From the NCBI GenBank assembly GCA_039583875.1, contig CM077166.1:87976564-88040563 (forward strand): DNA of 64,000 bases, given 5' to 3'. This document shows, one piece after another, positions 1-10,620 of the stretch (positions are counted from its first letter, which is position 1; the number at the start of each line of letters is the position of its first letter). Position numbers and translations under genes: made by a program. A model generated the notes under the pieces. That model had not been told where the DNA came from. It worked only from the letters and a program-made list of their open reading frames with translations, and searched no databases. The stretch comes from Platanthera guangdongensis (lineage: Eukaryota > Streptophyta > Magnoliopsida > Asparagales > Orchidaceae).

Positions 1-1538
1 GTTTTTCTGCGTTCGACAATCATGCCAGGATCGAGGCACACGACCTGGTACACGACCGTGTGCTTAGGCCGTGTTCGGCCCAGGTTTGAGGATTTCTGTA
101 CAGATCTGAGCCGTTCATTTTCTTTAATTAAGATCTGACGGCGCAGGCATGTTCCTGCTCTATTAAGGCCGGGAATGGTGGTTTAACTCGTCATTTCTCC
201 CTTAATCTTTCTCTTTCCAAGGAGCTAGGTCAAGGAGGAAGAAGGAGGAGGATTCCGGCCGCCGGCGGAGCATCGGAGCACGGTTTAGAGAAACGAGAGC
301 GGATCCGTGGAGGAAATCCTGTTGCGAAGACTTCTATCCATGTAATTTTCCATGGCGCAAAAGCGTACTACAAGGGTAATGATTCTCTTCTTAAGCATGT
401 GAAGCTCTCTTCCTTTTGCATAGGGAAACCCGCTCCCACGAGTGTGCGGCGAGTGTGAGGTGTTCCTTGGGGTTGACGGGAATAGTCCCCCTTGTGTTGC
501 ATATAGAGTCTGGAATCAAAGTACGGTCATAGGCATTGTGTGTGAAGCCTACCCGGACATGTTGGTCTGGATCGGTGATGTTGCATTTGTTATGATTTGC
601 CGTAGAAGACTCCGTGCTTTGGGTTTTCGGGTTTCTATGTGGTAGATTGCAGCAGGGATCCTTGGGGATTAACTCGAAGGCGCACCCGGAAAGCTGAGCA
701 TAATTGTTGTTCTGCGAACTTGGCGGTCTGGGAACCGGCCTTGAACATAACTAGGTTATGTGATTGTTTGTAAATGGAGGGATCTGAGAGAAGCTTGGCT
801 CGTACGTACGTCTTAAAGTGTACTACGCGTTGTGAGCAACGGGCAAGTGGAATCGGACCTGGGCTATGTGGTTCGGTGCGAGAGACCCGAAATGGGGACT
901 GGCCGTTGGCATAGTCGGGAGCCTTAGACAGTGGTCAGAAAGGCTAAAATGCTCACGTTGTTGCCATACCGGGGGTGGTGGTGAAGTCGCTGAAGTGTCA
1001 CGATTCACCGATAATGTTCCCTTAGTGCACGGGGTGTTTGGTCGTGCGAACCTACACCTGTGGCTAGCATGTTTGTACTATATTATTTTAGCTGGGCTAA
1101 TGAGTTGTAGGGAAGGAGCACCGCCGTCCCGAGTTAGGGGCGGGGTCGTTATAATTTGGTCGGCTTTTGGCTGACCATTGCTTTGTTTGACACCGTGCGG
1201 TGGAATGTTGCTTGCAGGTGTTGCAGAGCCGATTACCAAATAGCGGGCTGGAGCCCATGATGTTGTGCTGGCCCTAGAAGGCCATAAGGCCTTGTACCTT
1301 TCTGTGTATTTATTTTCATTCCAGTTGTAGAGATGTTGGACATTCATGTTTTTTGGATACAAGTTTTGGTTCATTCAACTGTTTTAAACTTCCGCTAGAA
1401 TGCTTTGTGTTCGGATGAGTAGTCTTAATTGGATAGTTTGGTTATTCATATGTAACCCTTCCGTCTATCCGTGGTATATGGTGTCGGGTTCCAACTAGAC
1501 CTTCTACTATATACCATACGACGAATGGGGGTGTTACA
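1..1538 (+). repeat. Element A 5' LTR, partial
   Basis: It ends GGGGGTGTTACA at 1538, directly before a primer site, which is the expected 3' end of an LTR. The first 80 bases contain the tail of a motif array (CACGACC, CGACCGTGTG). The reverse complement of the solo LTR at 4255-5830 matches this stretch along its length, for example around 1100-1260, so both belong to one LTR family. The short reading frames here are not conserved as proteins. Confidence 0.85.
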
Positions 1539-1541
1539 ATT

Positions 1542-1551
1542 TGGTATCAGA
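1542..1551 (+). other. Element A primer binding site (initiator tRNA-Met type)
   Basis: TGGTATCAGA begins 3 bases after the LTR end. It matches the start of the TGGTATCAGAGC site complementary to the 3' end of plant initiator tRNA-Met; the match fades after ten bases. Confidence 0.75.
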
Positions 1552-1711
1552 CTTCCGGTTACGATCAGGCTTAAATTAATTCGTGGGCGAATTCTTTTAA
1601 GGGGTGGTGAGCACATGTGTGCGTCATCGTTATAACATCAAAAAGAACCCATGAATGTCCATTTAGGAATGAAAAATACACTTGTTTTGTGGAACCTGAG
1701 TGTTATAATGA

Positions 1712-2422
1712 TTGCTTTTAGCTTTTTGTGTGTCGTCTAATCTAGGTTCTTTGCAATTATACGCATCTAGGAGCGGTGCTGGTCAATTGGAGTGTCCGCA
1801 ATCAGCGAAAAGTAGTGCACCAAGGGATGTTCCTACAACACCTCCTTCAGCGGAAACCACCAGGTTGGTGGCTGAAGCAGTTTTTTCCATGATAAATGCC
1901 CAACCTGCAGGGCAAATGCATCACACACCTCCTGTGAAGAGAGGAAGACCAACCGATTTTATGAGGGTCTACGCAGTGACCTACAGTTACTCCTTGTTGG
2001 GCCTAAGGCACGGGGCTTCCTAGCATTGGTCAATTCGGCCCCGTCATTGGAAAAGGTTATGAAGAAAGTCCAAGAGAAGAATGACCTAGGGGAAAAGAAG
2101 GCAGAGTTCAAAATGCCAAATGCAAAGTCAGGATTTCGCAGATGGAGCAAGAAGCAGAAGACTTCTAACTCAGCCCCTTTGTTTGGTGCGTCGGGGGCAA
2201 CCACAAGTCGAGTTCCAGGAGCTTTCTACAACTGTGGGAAGACGAGGCACTTTGCTCGTGAATGTTGGAGAGGACGTGCAAAGTCCGAGAGGAAGCCTGG
2301 AGCGACCTATGAAGAGAAAGGGAAGGCGGTGGAATCAACCGCGTCCCATCATGCTCCAGCCCAGCCTAGAGTTTATAATTTTGGTCTGCAAGAGGCCATG
2401 AAACAAGCTGACGTGGTGATAG
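1712..2422 (+). pseudogene. Element A gag remnant with degenerate zinc knuckle
   Basis: The second part (2026-2422) resembles the C-terminal half of a chromovirus capsid protein: a basic, Lys/Arg-rich stretch followed by a zinc-knuckle motif near 2230-2270 (NCGKTRHFAREC). The first Cys of the CX2CX4HX4C knuckle is replaced. The conserved capsid core seen in B and C (the WW and YAKRFYxGL motifs) is absent, so an internal deletion is likely near 1980-2030. The 1712-2023 frame is only weakly gag-like. The last complete codons lead to a G at 2422 that forms the first base of a codon split by the candidate intron. Confidence 0.6.
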
Positions 2423-2500
2423 GTATGGGTTAAATTATAGCAGTTTAACTGTATGTAGTTGTTACCTTTTTATATGTTAGCTTATGTTTGTTGGTGCTAG
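2423..2500 (+). other. Candidate gag-pol intron of element A (78 nt, GT-AG)
   Basis: The sequence begins TAG|GTATGG and ends TGCTAG|G. It is AT-rich and contains a TAA stop in the gag frame three codons in. Removing it joins the G at 2422 to GC at 2501, making a Gly codon, and continues in frame into the protease. B and C show an AG-acceptor gap at exactly the same codon and phase. Inference: unspliced RNA would give Gag alone and spliced RNA would give Gag-Pol. Confidence 0.6.
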
Positions 2501-4254
2501 GCTTCGTGTTGATTTTCGATCGTCCGGAAAGAGCCATGTTTGATACGGGAGCATCGCATTCCTTCATGTCCGAAAGGTTCATATCGCATGTCGGGGCCCC
2601 TTCCTCGATGGCAAAGGACAGGTTGGATGTGTTGTTGCCCAATAGGTGCTCAATGCGAGCGGATAAGTTCTGTGTGGTAAAGATTCGGATTGGGGACCAG
2701 GAGTTTGATTTGCGAGCTTTGGTTCTACCATTAGTGGAGTTCGACGTAATCTTTGGTATGGACTGGCTCTCGGAGCAGCGAGCTTACATCGATTGCAATC
2801 GAAAGGATGTTAAGTTGGGACTGCATACTGAATGGGAGACTATGTTTGCGGGCATGAAGGGTTTGGGTAAAGTTTTGATGTCGGCCTTTCAAGTGATTAA
2901 GGCGGTTCAGTCTGGTGCAGAGATGTTTGTCATCTTAGTACAAGCTTCAACGCCTAGGCCAAGTCTGGACAGTATCCCAGTTATGTCTGAGTATCCTGAT
3001 GTGTTCCCAGATGATCTCCCAGGAGACCCTCCTCAGTGGAAGATTGATTTTACCATTGAGTTTGTACCGGGTGCCAAACCGATGTCACGCTCTCCGTATT
3101 GGATAGCGCCGCGAGAGATGGCGGAGCTGAAGGTGCAACTGCAGGAGTTGTTGGAGCAAGGGTATGTGCATCCAAGTTCATCGCCTTGGAGCGCACCAGT
3201 TCTTTTTGTTAAGAAGAAGGATGGGAGCTTGCGACTCTGTATTGACTGTCGAGAGTTGAACAAGCTTACGGAGAAGAACAAATATCTGATCCCCAGGATT
3301 GATGATCTATTTGATCAATTGGTTGGTTCAACAGTATATTCGAAGTTAGATCTGAAGTCAGGTTACTACCAATTGAGTATAAGGGAAAGCGACATCCCTA
3401 AGATAGCGTTCAGCACGCGGTTTGGGCATTACGAGTTCACGGTCATGCCGTTTTGGCTCACCAATGCGCCATCCGTGTTTATGGATTTGATGAACAATAC
3501 GTTCAGAGAATACCTGAGTCATTTTGTGATAGTATTTATGGATGATATCTTGGTATACTCACAGTGTGAGGAGGATCATTACAAGCATCTACCCATGGTG
3601 TTGGAGACCTTGAGGAGGAATCAGTTGTATGCAAAGTTCTCCAAGTGTGAGTTCTGGTTATCCTTAGTAGCGTTCCTTGGTCATGTTGTTAGTGGAGAAG
3701 GGATAGCGGTGGATCCGGACGAAGATAGTAGCGATACGGGAGTGGCCTGTATTGTCTTCAGTGGCGGAAGTTCGGAGCTTTCTGGGGCTTGCCGGCTACT
3801 ACATGCGCTTTGTAGAGAACTTCTCGCGGATAGCGTTACTACTCACAACATTGACAAGGAAAGATCAATGGTTCGTGTGGTCGTTGGAGTGTGAGCAGGC
3901 TTTTGAAGAATTGAAGAGGCGGTTGACTACGGCGCCTATTTTACGTTCACCAAGTGGAACCGAGGGGTTTGAGATTTATAGTGATTCTTCGGGCAGTGGT
4001 TTGGGCTGTGTTCTACTACAGCATGAGAGCGTGATAGCCTATGGTTCACGACAGTTGAAGGTTCAGGAGAGGAATTATCCGGTCCATGACTTAGAGTTAG
4101 CGACCGTAATATTGGCTTTAAAGCTGTGGAGGCACTATCTGTACGGGGTAAAGGTCGATATATACACCGATCATAAGAGCCTGAAGTACATGCTAGATCA
4201 GAAGGATCTGAACATGGGACAGCGGAGTTGGATGGAGTTCTTGGGGGAATATAC
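2501..4254 (+). pseudogene. Element A protease, reverse transcriptase and RNase H (broken)
   Basis: The aspartic protease active site FDTGASHSF lies near 2539-2565. Reverse transcriptase follows: [10 protein letters not shown] near 3230, [10 protein letters not shown] near 3350, and the catalytic box FMDD near 3535-3546, a variant of YxDD. A usually invariant Gly in MPFGLTNAP is Trp here. A frameshift between about 3720 and 3750 moves the rest into another frame, where the RT connection (SFLGLAGYY) and RNase H motifs ([23 protein letters not shown]) continue to 4254. The gene is then interrupted by a solo LTR and resumes at 6557. The product would have copied element RNA inside virus-like particles. 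Confidence 0.88.
4250..4254. repeat. Target-site duplication, left copy (TATAC) of solo LTR
   Basis: TATAC here and at 6552-6556 flank the TG...CA insertion exactly. Removing the insertion and one TATAC restores the polyprotein reading frame of A. Confidence 0.92.
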
Positions 4255-6551
4255 TGTAACACCCCCTATCCGTCGCATAGCATATAGCAGTAGGTCCGGC
4301 CGGGGCCCGACGCCGTATGCCACAGACAGACCGGGTGGTTACTCATGGAAACCATCCAACCAATCATAACGTCCTACACAGAGCATGCTAGCGGAAGCAG
4401 TTTTGTAAAAGTTGCAAATAAGAACCCGGCACTAAAACATGAATGTCCACTAATACCAAATAGGAATGTTACATAATACACCAGTACAAGCCTTAAGGCC
4501 TTACAAAAATTGTTCACTTCATATTACATGTTTTACAAACCACGGCACGCAGGCCGGTCACACATGAATAAAGCAGTAAACACTTCCAATTGGGCCTTCG
4601 AGGGCCGGCTTCGCAAAAAGGGCTTTAGCCCGCTATTGACCGCTTGGTCCAGCAGCACTTGCAAACAACAAACCACCGCACGGTGGCAAAACAATGCAAC
4701 GGTCAGCAATGCTGACCAAATTATAACGATCCCGCCCCCAATTCGGGGCGGCGATGCTCCTTCCCTGCATTTCATTAGCATAAGCGAGCAATATAATAAT
4801 ATTCATTTAATCACAGGCGTAGGCTCATACGGCCACACACCCCGTGCACTCAGGGCACATTCTCGGTGAACGCAGTCTAAGTCTGCCGACTCACCACCAT
4901 CCCTTTGGACGGCCAATCAATGAGCAGTTTGTCTTCCCGGCATGGGTCACGGTAATTAAAACCATAGACCGCCGAAGACTCTCATCTATGCCAACGGCTC
5001 TAATCCGAACGCCATAGAGCGGATACGGTTCCATCTAAGTCGTGCTCACAACGCAACGTAATTTAAACCATATGCGCCCGCAACGGTAATTTAAACCATA
5101 TGCGCAGGTCAAACTTCTCCTGAGTCCCGTTTCCATCACATTTCACATAACTCGGTTATGTTCAAGTTGGCTCTCAGGCCACCAAGTTGGCAAGATCATG
5201 CATCCGCCCAGTTTTTCGGGTGCACCTTTGGGTTAATCCCCAAGGCTCCCTGTTGCAATCTACCGTGTAGAAAACCCGAAAAACAACCAATAGCACGGAG
5301 TCTTCTCCGGCATTATGCAATGCAACATCATCGATCCAGACCAACACGTCCGGATAGGCTTCACACATCATGCCTATGTCCGTTCTCGCTTACGGACTCT
5401 AAACAACAGGGACTTCACATATATACCCGAAGGAACGCCTCCAACTCACCGTAAACTCGCGAGAGCGGGCTTCCTATGCAAAGAAGGAGAGCTACTCATG
5501 CTCAAGAAGAGAATCGTTACTCTAGCATTCCTTTTTGGCGCCATGGAAAAGTAAGCGGATGAAAAACACCGCACTAGCTTTGCCTCCGTGGATCCGGAGT
5601 CGGCTCGCGATTTGGAGCTTCGAAGTTCCTCCAATGGCCGGATATAGCTCCTTCTTCCTTCCTTGGCTCCCCTCTCTCTCTAAGCTTTTAGAAAGATAAC
5701 AACTTATGAAAAGTGAGGGTTTCTAAGTCCAATCCCGGGTATATCCCTTCAGGAACAACCCCCAGCCGTTGGATCATCAATTAAAGAAATGAACGGCTTC
5801 GATTCGGGACTAAAATGCACAATCTGGACCGTACACGGCCTGGCACACGCCCGTGTCCAGGGCCGTGTGCCTCATTCGCTGTCAAAATCGGCTTGCATGG
5901 AACAACACACGGGTATCGAACACGTCCATGTTCGAGCTGACACGCCCGTGTTCCACCTGACACGGCTGTGTGGCCGGCCGTATACCCCCATCATTTTTCC
6001 CCGAAAACAACCCGAGCACTGCACGGGTTCTAGGACACGCCCGTGTCCTTGCCCGTGTCACCTCAACACGCCTGGGCTCTAGGCCGTGTACACGGTCTCG
6101 ACACTCGACACTTCGTCGAGCGAAGATCGTCGACCTGACGACACGGCCTTGGACACGCCCGTGTCCTAGGCCGTGTGCCTTGTCTCGACACAATGTCGAG
6201 AGCAAAGTGTCGACTTCCCGGGACGAGTGTTGACACGGGTCGACACGCCCTGCGACACGCCCGTGTCACAGGCTGTATGCCAAGTCTCGACACTTCGTCG
6301 AATGCAGAGTGTCGACTTCGCGGGCTAAGTGTCGACACGGGTCGACACGCCCTACGACACGCCCGTGTCGCAGGCCGTGTGCCCAGTCTCGACACAATGT
6401 CGAGCTCAAAATGTCGACTTCCCGGCTGAGTGTCGACACAAGCTTGACACAACCTGGGACACGCCCGTGTCCCAGGCCGTGTGCCTGCAGCCAGAACCCA
6501 AAACTGGCCCAAAACGTCCCCCGTCGCTCCTTTGAGTTTCGGGGCGTTACA
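4255..6551 (-). mobile_element. Solo LTR (2,297 bp, minus orientation) of a Ty3/gypsy family related to element A
   Basis: The unit starts TGTAACACCCC and ends GGGGCGTTACA on the plus strand, with perfect 5-bp duplications. On the minus strand it starts TGTAACGCCCCGAAA, like the LTR of C (TGTAACGTCCCGAAT), and its 3' two-thirds match the 5' LTR of A. No internal region or second LTR is present, so it is a solo LTR left by recombination. Its U3 part carries the palindrome array annotated separately. Open frames inside it, such as a minus-strand frame at 6063-6569, are by-products of the repeats. Confidence 0.92.
5826..6500 (-). repeat. U3 palindrome array of the solo LTR (ACACGCCCGTGT and TGTCGACA motifs)
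   Basis: About a dozen CACGCCCGTG or CACGGCCGTG-like palindromes occur here, mixed with TGTCGACAC and TCGACACG words and short inverted copies. In the minus-strand sense they lie in the 5' part of the LTR, where a U3 promoter region belongs. The same two core motifs occur in the LTRs of C, F and G. Confidence 0.85.
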
Positions 6552-6556
6552 TATAC
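6552..6556. repeat. Target-site duplication, right copy (TATAC) of solo LTR
   Basis: Pairs with 4250-4254. Confidence 0.92.
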
Positions 6557-8025
6557 CTTCAAGATACATTATGTACCTGGGAAAGGAAATGCGGTGGCGG
6601 ATGCGTTGAGCCGCAGGGCTCCTGCGCGGGCCAGTTGGTTATCGGTGCATGATGAGAGATTGGTCAGTGATTTGGAGGCATTAGAGATTTCTTGCGTCGA
6701 TAGGCAGTCTAGTGTCGGGGCGATATTGTGTTGGACAGAGGTGCAGTATGACCTGACTGATAGAGTCCGACGGGCATTGATTCAGGATAGCAGTATGAAG
6801 AAGATCTTTTATGAATCTTTGGATGGGTCAAATTCCCAGTTTGCGGTCGAGGATGGACTGCTAAGGAAGGACGGTCTTCTATGCGTCCCTACTGTGGATA
6901 ATCTTCGGGAGGAGTTGACGTATGAGGCTCATCATACTAAGCACTCAATCCACTCGAGTAGCACGAAGATGTATAGAGACATGAAGACGTTGTTCTGGTG
7001 GCCAGGATTAAAGAAGGATGTAACACTTTATGTGGCCAAGTGCCAAACTTGTGCCTTGGTGAAAGCAAAGTGCCAGATGCCCGGAGGCTTCCTAAAGTCC
7101 CTGCCTATCCTGGAATGGAAATTCGACGACATTTCTATGGATTTTGTGCATGGTTTGCCAAAGTCACAGAGAGGAAACGACGCCATCTGGGTGGTCGTAG
7201 ATAGTTTGACGAAAGTGTCGCATTTCATCCCGAATATAAAGGAAGATCCAGTGGAAAAGTTAGCCAAACTTTATGTGGATAATATCATACGGTTGCATGG
7301 GGTGCCGCGCAGTATTGTTAGTGATTGAGATGGACGCTTCACGTCGAAGGACCGGAGGCTGGTGCATAATATTTTGCGAACTAAGCTGAGTTTCAGCACA
7401 GGTTTCCACCCACAGACGGATGGTGAGACAGAGAGGGTCAACAGGATGATGGAGGACATGCTTCGCATGTGCGTCCTAGCTTTCGGAAAGCAATGGGAGG
7501 ATCACCTGTACATGGTGGAGTTTGCGTATAACAATAGCTTTCAAGCGAGTATTGGAATGACACCTTTCAAGGCCTTGTATGGGAGGAAGTGTCGTATGTC
7601 GTTGTCTTGGTTGGAGACAGGCGAGTCGAAGTTTGTATAAATGTCAAGCGGTGGAAGATGCCACATCAATAGTACATATAATTCAGGAAAGGTTGAAGAT
7701 CGCTCAGGACAGGAATGCAAAGTACTATAACGCCAAGCATAGGAACATGGAGTTCGGTGTTGGTGACTAGGTGTATTTAAAAATCAAGTCGTTCAAGGGT
7801 GTTTTGCGGGTTCGACGCTTGAAGAAGCTGAGTCTGAGATACCTTGGACCATTTGAAATCCTGGAGCGTGTTGGCGAGGCAGCGTATAGATTGAAGCTAT
7901 CGGTGGAGTTGAGTGGGCTACATGATGTGTTCCATGTATCGGTGTTGCGGAAGGCGGTGCAAGAGCCTTCGCAAATAGTTGCGGTTGATCAAGTGCCAGT
8001 TGTTAACCATGAAATCGACGATCCT
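6557..8025 (+). pseudogene. Element A RNase H end and integrase (broken)
   Basis: It opens with YVPGKGNAVADALSRR, the end of the RNase H domain. The integrase HHCC zinc motif follows (H-x3-H near 6940 and CQTC near 7050). The DDE core is recognisable: Asp in MDFVHGLP near 7140, Asp in the IVSD motif near 7320, and Glu in DGETERV near 7425. An in-frame TGA at 7326 replaces the Arg of SDRDGRF, consistent with CGA to TGA decay. A frameshift near 7640 and a TAG at 7768 follow. The C-terminal RYLGPFEILERVG module and HDVFHVSVLRK motif are present to about 7960; the chromodomain is lost where D begins. Confidence 0.87.
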
Positions 8026-8367
8026 TCCCAAGCCAGCCAGCTCGCTCGTCACGGCCTGCCCCGGGTTCCTCCTAGAGGTCGTGATGTCGTAGGGAGGGAG
8101 GAAAGAATTCTCTGTCTGCTCAGGCCGTGCGGCTTGCGCGATCTCAGCAGTCTGACCGACGAGGCCGTGTGCCTTCCCTTGGTCGGCAAGGTCCGCGGAC
8201 TGCTTCCGCGCGCCTCTGCAAGCCGCCCCATTTTTCAGCTTAACCGCAAGGTTGTATCCGCAGGTCTCTCTCTACCGGACTCAACTCAATATCCGCCCAA
8301 GTCTCTAGCCAGCTACCGCGGCTTTTGCTTTGCCAACACGCGCGGTCTACCTCATGAAGATCGACAG
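8026..8367 (+). repeat. Element D LTR, first piece (left end approximate)
   Basis: CG-rich DNA with GTCCGCGG, GCGGACT-like and GGCCGTG words, unlike element A. It continues after the F insertion (20557) and after the G insertion (34682) with the same word content. I cannot fix the exact left end: no convincing TG start plus duplication was seen. An open frame running to 8376 has no recognisable protein similarity. Confidence 0.55.
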
Positions 8368-8372
8368 GTCAC
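8368..8372. repeat. Target-site duplication of F, left copy (GTCAC)
   Basis: Pairs with GTCGC at 20552-20556; 4 of 5 bases match. Confidence 0.7.
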
Positions 8373-9190
8373 TTAAAGAAATTGTACCCTAATCACCTAG
8401 AGGGGGGGTGAATAGGTGACTTAAACTTTTTAAACTTTTAGGCAGATTATATCTTAGATTTCACAGAACTATCCACAGCATACACAACATCACAGAATAA
8501 AGCATGCACACAGTGAACATACAGATTTATAGTGGTTCCCCAAGGTTTGGGTACATCCACTTTCCCCCTTCACCTATCTAGTAGTGTACTAGATTCGTCC
8601 AAACGCCTCCACTATATCTCAGATCCACAGATCTTACACTCAGAACCCCAAATGGTTCCTACAGCTCATGCCCAAGGGCCTACAACTCAATCTTCACAAA
8701 GACCTACACCCAGCCTTCAACAAGGCCTACACTCAGCCACAAGGCCTACACTCAGAGATATGGATCTCCTACACTCAGGCACACATGCCATACCACTCAG
8801 CCTTTATAAATTCAGGCTTACAACTCAGATCCCTAAGGATCCTACAAGAAAATAAGAATACAATGTATATACCTACAACTCAGAATAAGAGAGAAGAGTT
8901 GACAGGTTTCTTGATGAGTTCTTGGAAGAACTCAGCTGAGATCAACCTCACTTGGCTTTCTTCAAAGCTTCTTGAATTTAGAACACAATAGGGTTGATAC
9001 TCTCTGCAGCTGATCTTCAATCACTGCAACTTAAGAATCAGACCTTGATCTGAAACCTTCTTCACAGCCTGGTTCCAACGGTTGTCTTCTTGGAAGGAGC
9101 TCTCTCTCCAACTTCTTAGATCTTCACTTGAATTGATTCTTCAATTAATTGCTAGATCTTGTGTGAATCCTCTCCTTCTGTTTACAGAAT

Positions 9191-9208
9191 AGGCCTATAT
9201 ATAGGCCT
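9191..9208 (-). promoter_or_regulatory. Palindromic TATA box of F LTR
   Basis: AGGCCTATATATAGGCCT is a perfect 18-bp palindrome, also present at 19407-19424 in the 5' LTR. It lies directly downstream of the motif array in the minus-strand sense, the expected core promoter position. Confidence 0.7.
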
Positions 9209-9360
9209 TCTTCATGGTGACCGGCTGATCCGGTTTCTAACGACTTTCTGATAACTTTGACAGTTGCAGTAGACCGGCTAGAATGGCAGCTGTCATGTCA
9301 TCCAGTCACTTCTTGAAATATCTGTAACTGTCTGAAAGTGTCGAGACAGTCTGTCTTTAA

Positions 9361-10210
9361 GTGTCGACACTTGTAGACTAAGTGTCGACACAAGTAGACT
9401 AAGTGTCGACACTAGCCTTCAAGGTGTCGACACAACTCCTTGGGTTGTAGAATTTACTTCTCGACACGTCTTCTTCAATATGTGTCGACACTGATAATGT
9501 GTGTCGACACAACTCCTTGTTCTTCAGTACTTTGTTGATTTCTTGGAAGTGTCGACACAACTCCTTTGTGTCGACACATCTTCTAGTGTTGAACTTGTTA
9601 AGTGTCGACACATCTTCTTGTGTCGACACATGCCTTCAGTGTTGATACTTTTGCTGAGTGTCGACACATCTGCTTGGTGTCGACACTTGTACTTAGTCTT
9701 CATAGAAATTTGCTGAGTGTCGACACAGCTCCTTGTGTCGACACTTTCTTCATGTGTTGAGACTTCTGCTGTGTGTCGACACATTCTTCATTATGTCGAC
9801 ACATTCTTCTTGTGTTGAGACTTCTACTGTGTGTCGACACTGATCCTTTGTGTCGACATAGTCTTCATGTGTTGAGACTTTGGCTGAGTGTCGACACATC
9901 TCCTTTGTGTCGACACTTGTACTTAGAATTTGTTGAAGTTGTTGAGTGTCGACACAACCTCCAAGTGTCGACACTTTCTGATGTAGACACAGTTCCTCTG
10001 GGTGTCGACACTGCTTCTAAGTGTCGATACTGCTTCACTGGACATTTCTTCAATGAGTGTCGACACACCCTGTATGTGTCGACATTTTCCTTCTGGTGTC
10101 GACTCTGCATCCCTGGTGTTGACATAATTACTCCAAGTGTCGACACTGCTTCTCTGGATGTCGACACAAGTCTTCTTAAGTGTCGACACTTTGCTCCTGG
10201 GTGTCGACAC
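9361..10210 (-). repeat. TGTCGACA array in U3 of F 3' LTR
   Basis: By hand count about 30 GTCGAC cores occur in about 850 bp, most in the 10-bp palindrome GTGTCGACAC. Spacing is irregular, often 15-35 bp, and intervening sequence is CT- or GT-rich. Degenerate copies (TGTTGA, TGTAGAC) are interspersed. The copy in the 5' LTR is at 19577-20406. Confidence 0.92.
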
Positions 10211-10355
10211 ATGGACATAGAAACTTTTCTGCTTTCCCTGTAAATACTTGACCTGCACAACTAAACTCAAAATACATCAAATACATTTTGATGTATATCA
10301 TTGAGTAGGGTGAGGCTTCTTCAAATCATGTACATTCATTCCAATGTACCCAACA

Positions 10356-10370
10356 ATCTCCCCCTATTTG
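10356..10370 (-). other. Element F polypurine tract
   Basis: The minus strand reads AAATAGGGGGAGAT directly before the 3' LTR start, the usual plus-strand DNA primer site. Confidence 0.85.
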
Positions 10371-10620
10371 GAGAAGTCAAAACCCTTAGTCAATGATATA
10401 CACCATACACAATAAAATCATAGTATGATGTAAAACAGGATTATATAACAGGGTAAATCCATAAACATGTAATAAACAAAACATGTATATACCAATATCT
10501 CAGAACAAGAATATAACACATATCACATAGTTCTAAGAACTTCAACAGTTTCATTATCAAAAGTTTACAGAAAGTTTTAATACAAGTGATTACACATAGT
10601 AAACTTAACATAATTCTATT
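10371..10620 (-). other. Element F 3' untranslated stretch
   Basis: AT-rich DNA between the end of the extra gene and the polypurine tract. I see no reading frame or motif in it. Confidence 0.6.

Larger units (their letters stand above)
1..8025 (+). mobile_element. Element A: decayed Ty3/gypsy chromovirus-like retrotransposon, 3' end missing
   Basis: The order is partial 5' LTR, tRNA-iMet-type primer site, gag remnant, candidate intron, protease, reverse transcriptase, RNase H and integrase. This is the Ty3/gypsy order (integrase after RNase H). The window opens inside the LTR. A solo LTR interrupts the RNase H/integrase junction at 4255-6551. The similarity to integrase C-termini fades near 8025, just where a chromodomain would be expected in the related element C, and different CG-rich DNA (element D) begins. 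The rest of A presumably lies beyond the nested insertions, outside the window. The copy is dead: the gag core is missing, there is a frameshift near 3740, stops at 7326 and 7768, and a frameshift near 7640. Confidence 0.88.
8373..10355 (-). repeat. Element F 3' LTR (1,983 bp)
   Basis: Minus strand begins TGTTGGGTACATTGG and ends at the plus-strand sequence TTAAAGAAATTG; the other LTR has TGAAAG there, so the terminal TG has mutated. It contains the U3 motif array (9361-10210), a palindromic TATA box (9191-9208), and a degenerate CCTACACTCAG repeat block at about 8665-8870. That block has one more unit (about 22 bp) than the same block in the 5' LTR. Confidence 0.93.

Noticed and set aside
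6063..6569. 168-codon minus-strand frame in the solo LTR
   Set aside because: Arg/Cys/Pro-rich reading of the ACACGCCCGTGT array; it crosses the LTR end.
8026..8376. Extension of the A integrase frame as chromodomain
   Set aside because: The frame is open, but the residues have no chromodomain pattern and the DNA matches D LTR word content.
9361..10210. CRISPR-like array: a short repeat with spacers
   Set aside because: The repeat is only 8-10 bp, spacer length is irregular, copies are degenerate, the array lies inside an LTR of a plant retrotransposon and is duplicated with it.
9773..10243. Open frames of 70-156 codons across the TGTCGACA arrays on both strands
   Set aside because: Their sequence is a direct reading of the DNA repeat (VSTxxxCVDT, CRH patterns). 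They appear on both strands and in several frames at once, so they are by-products.
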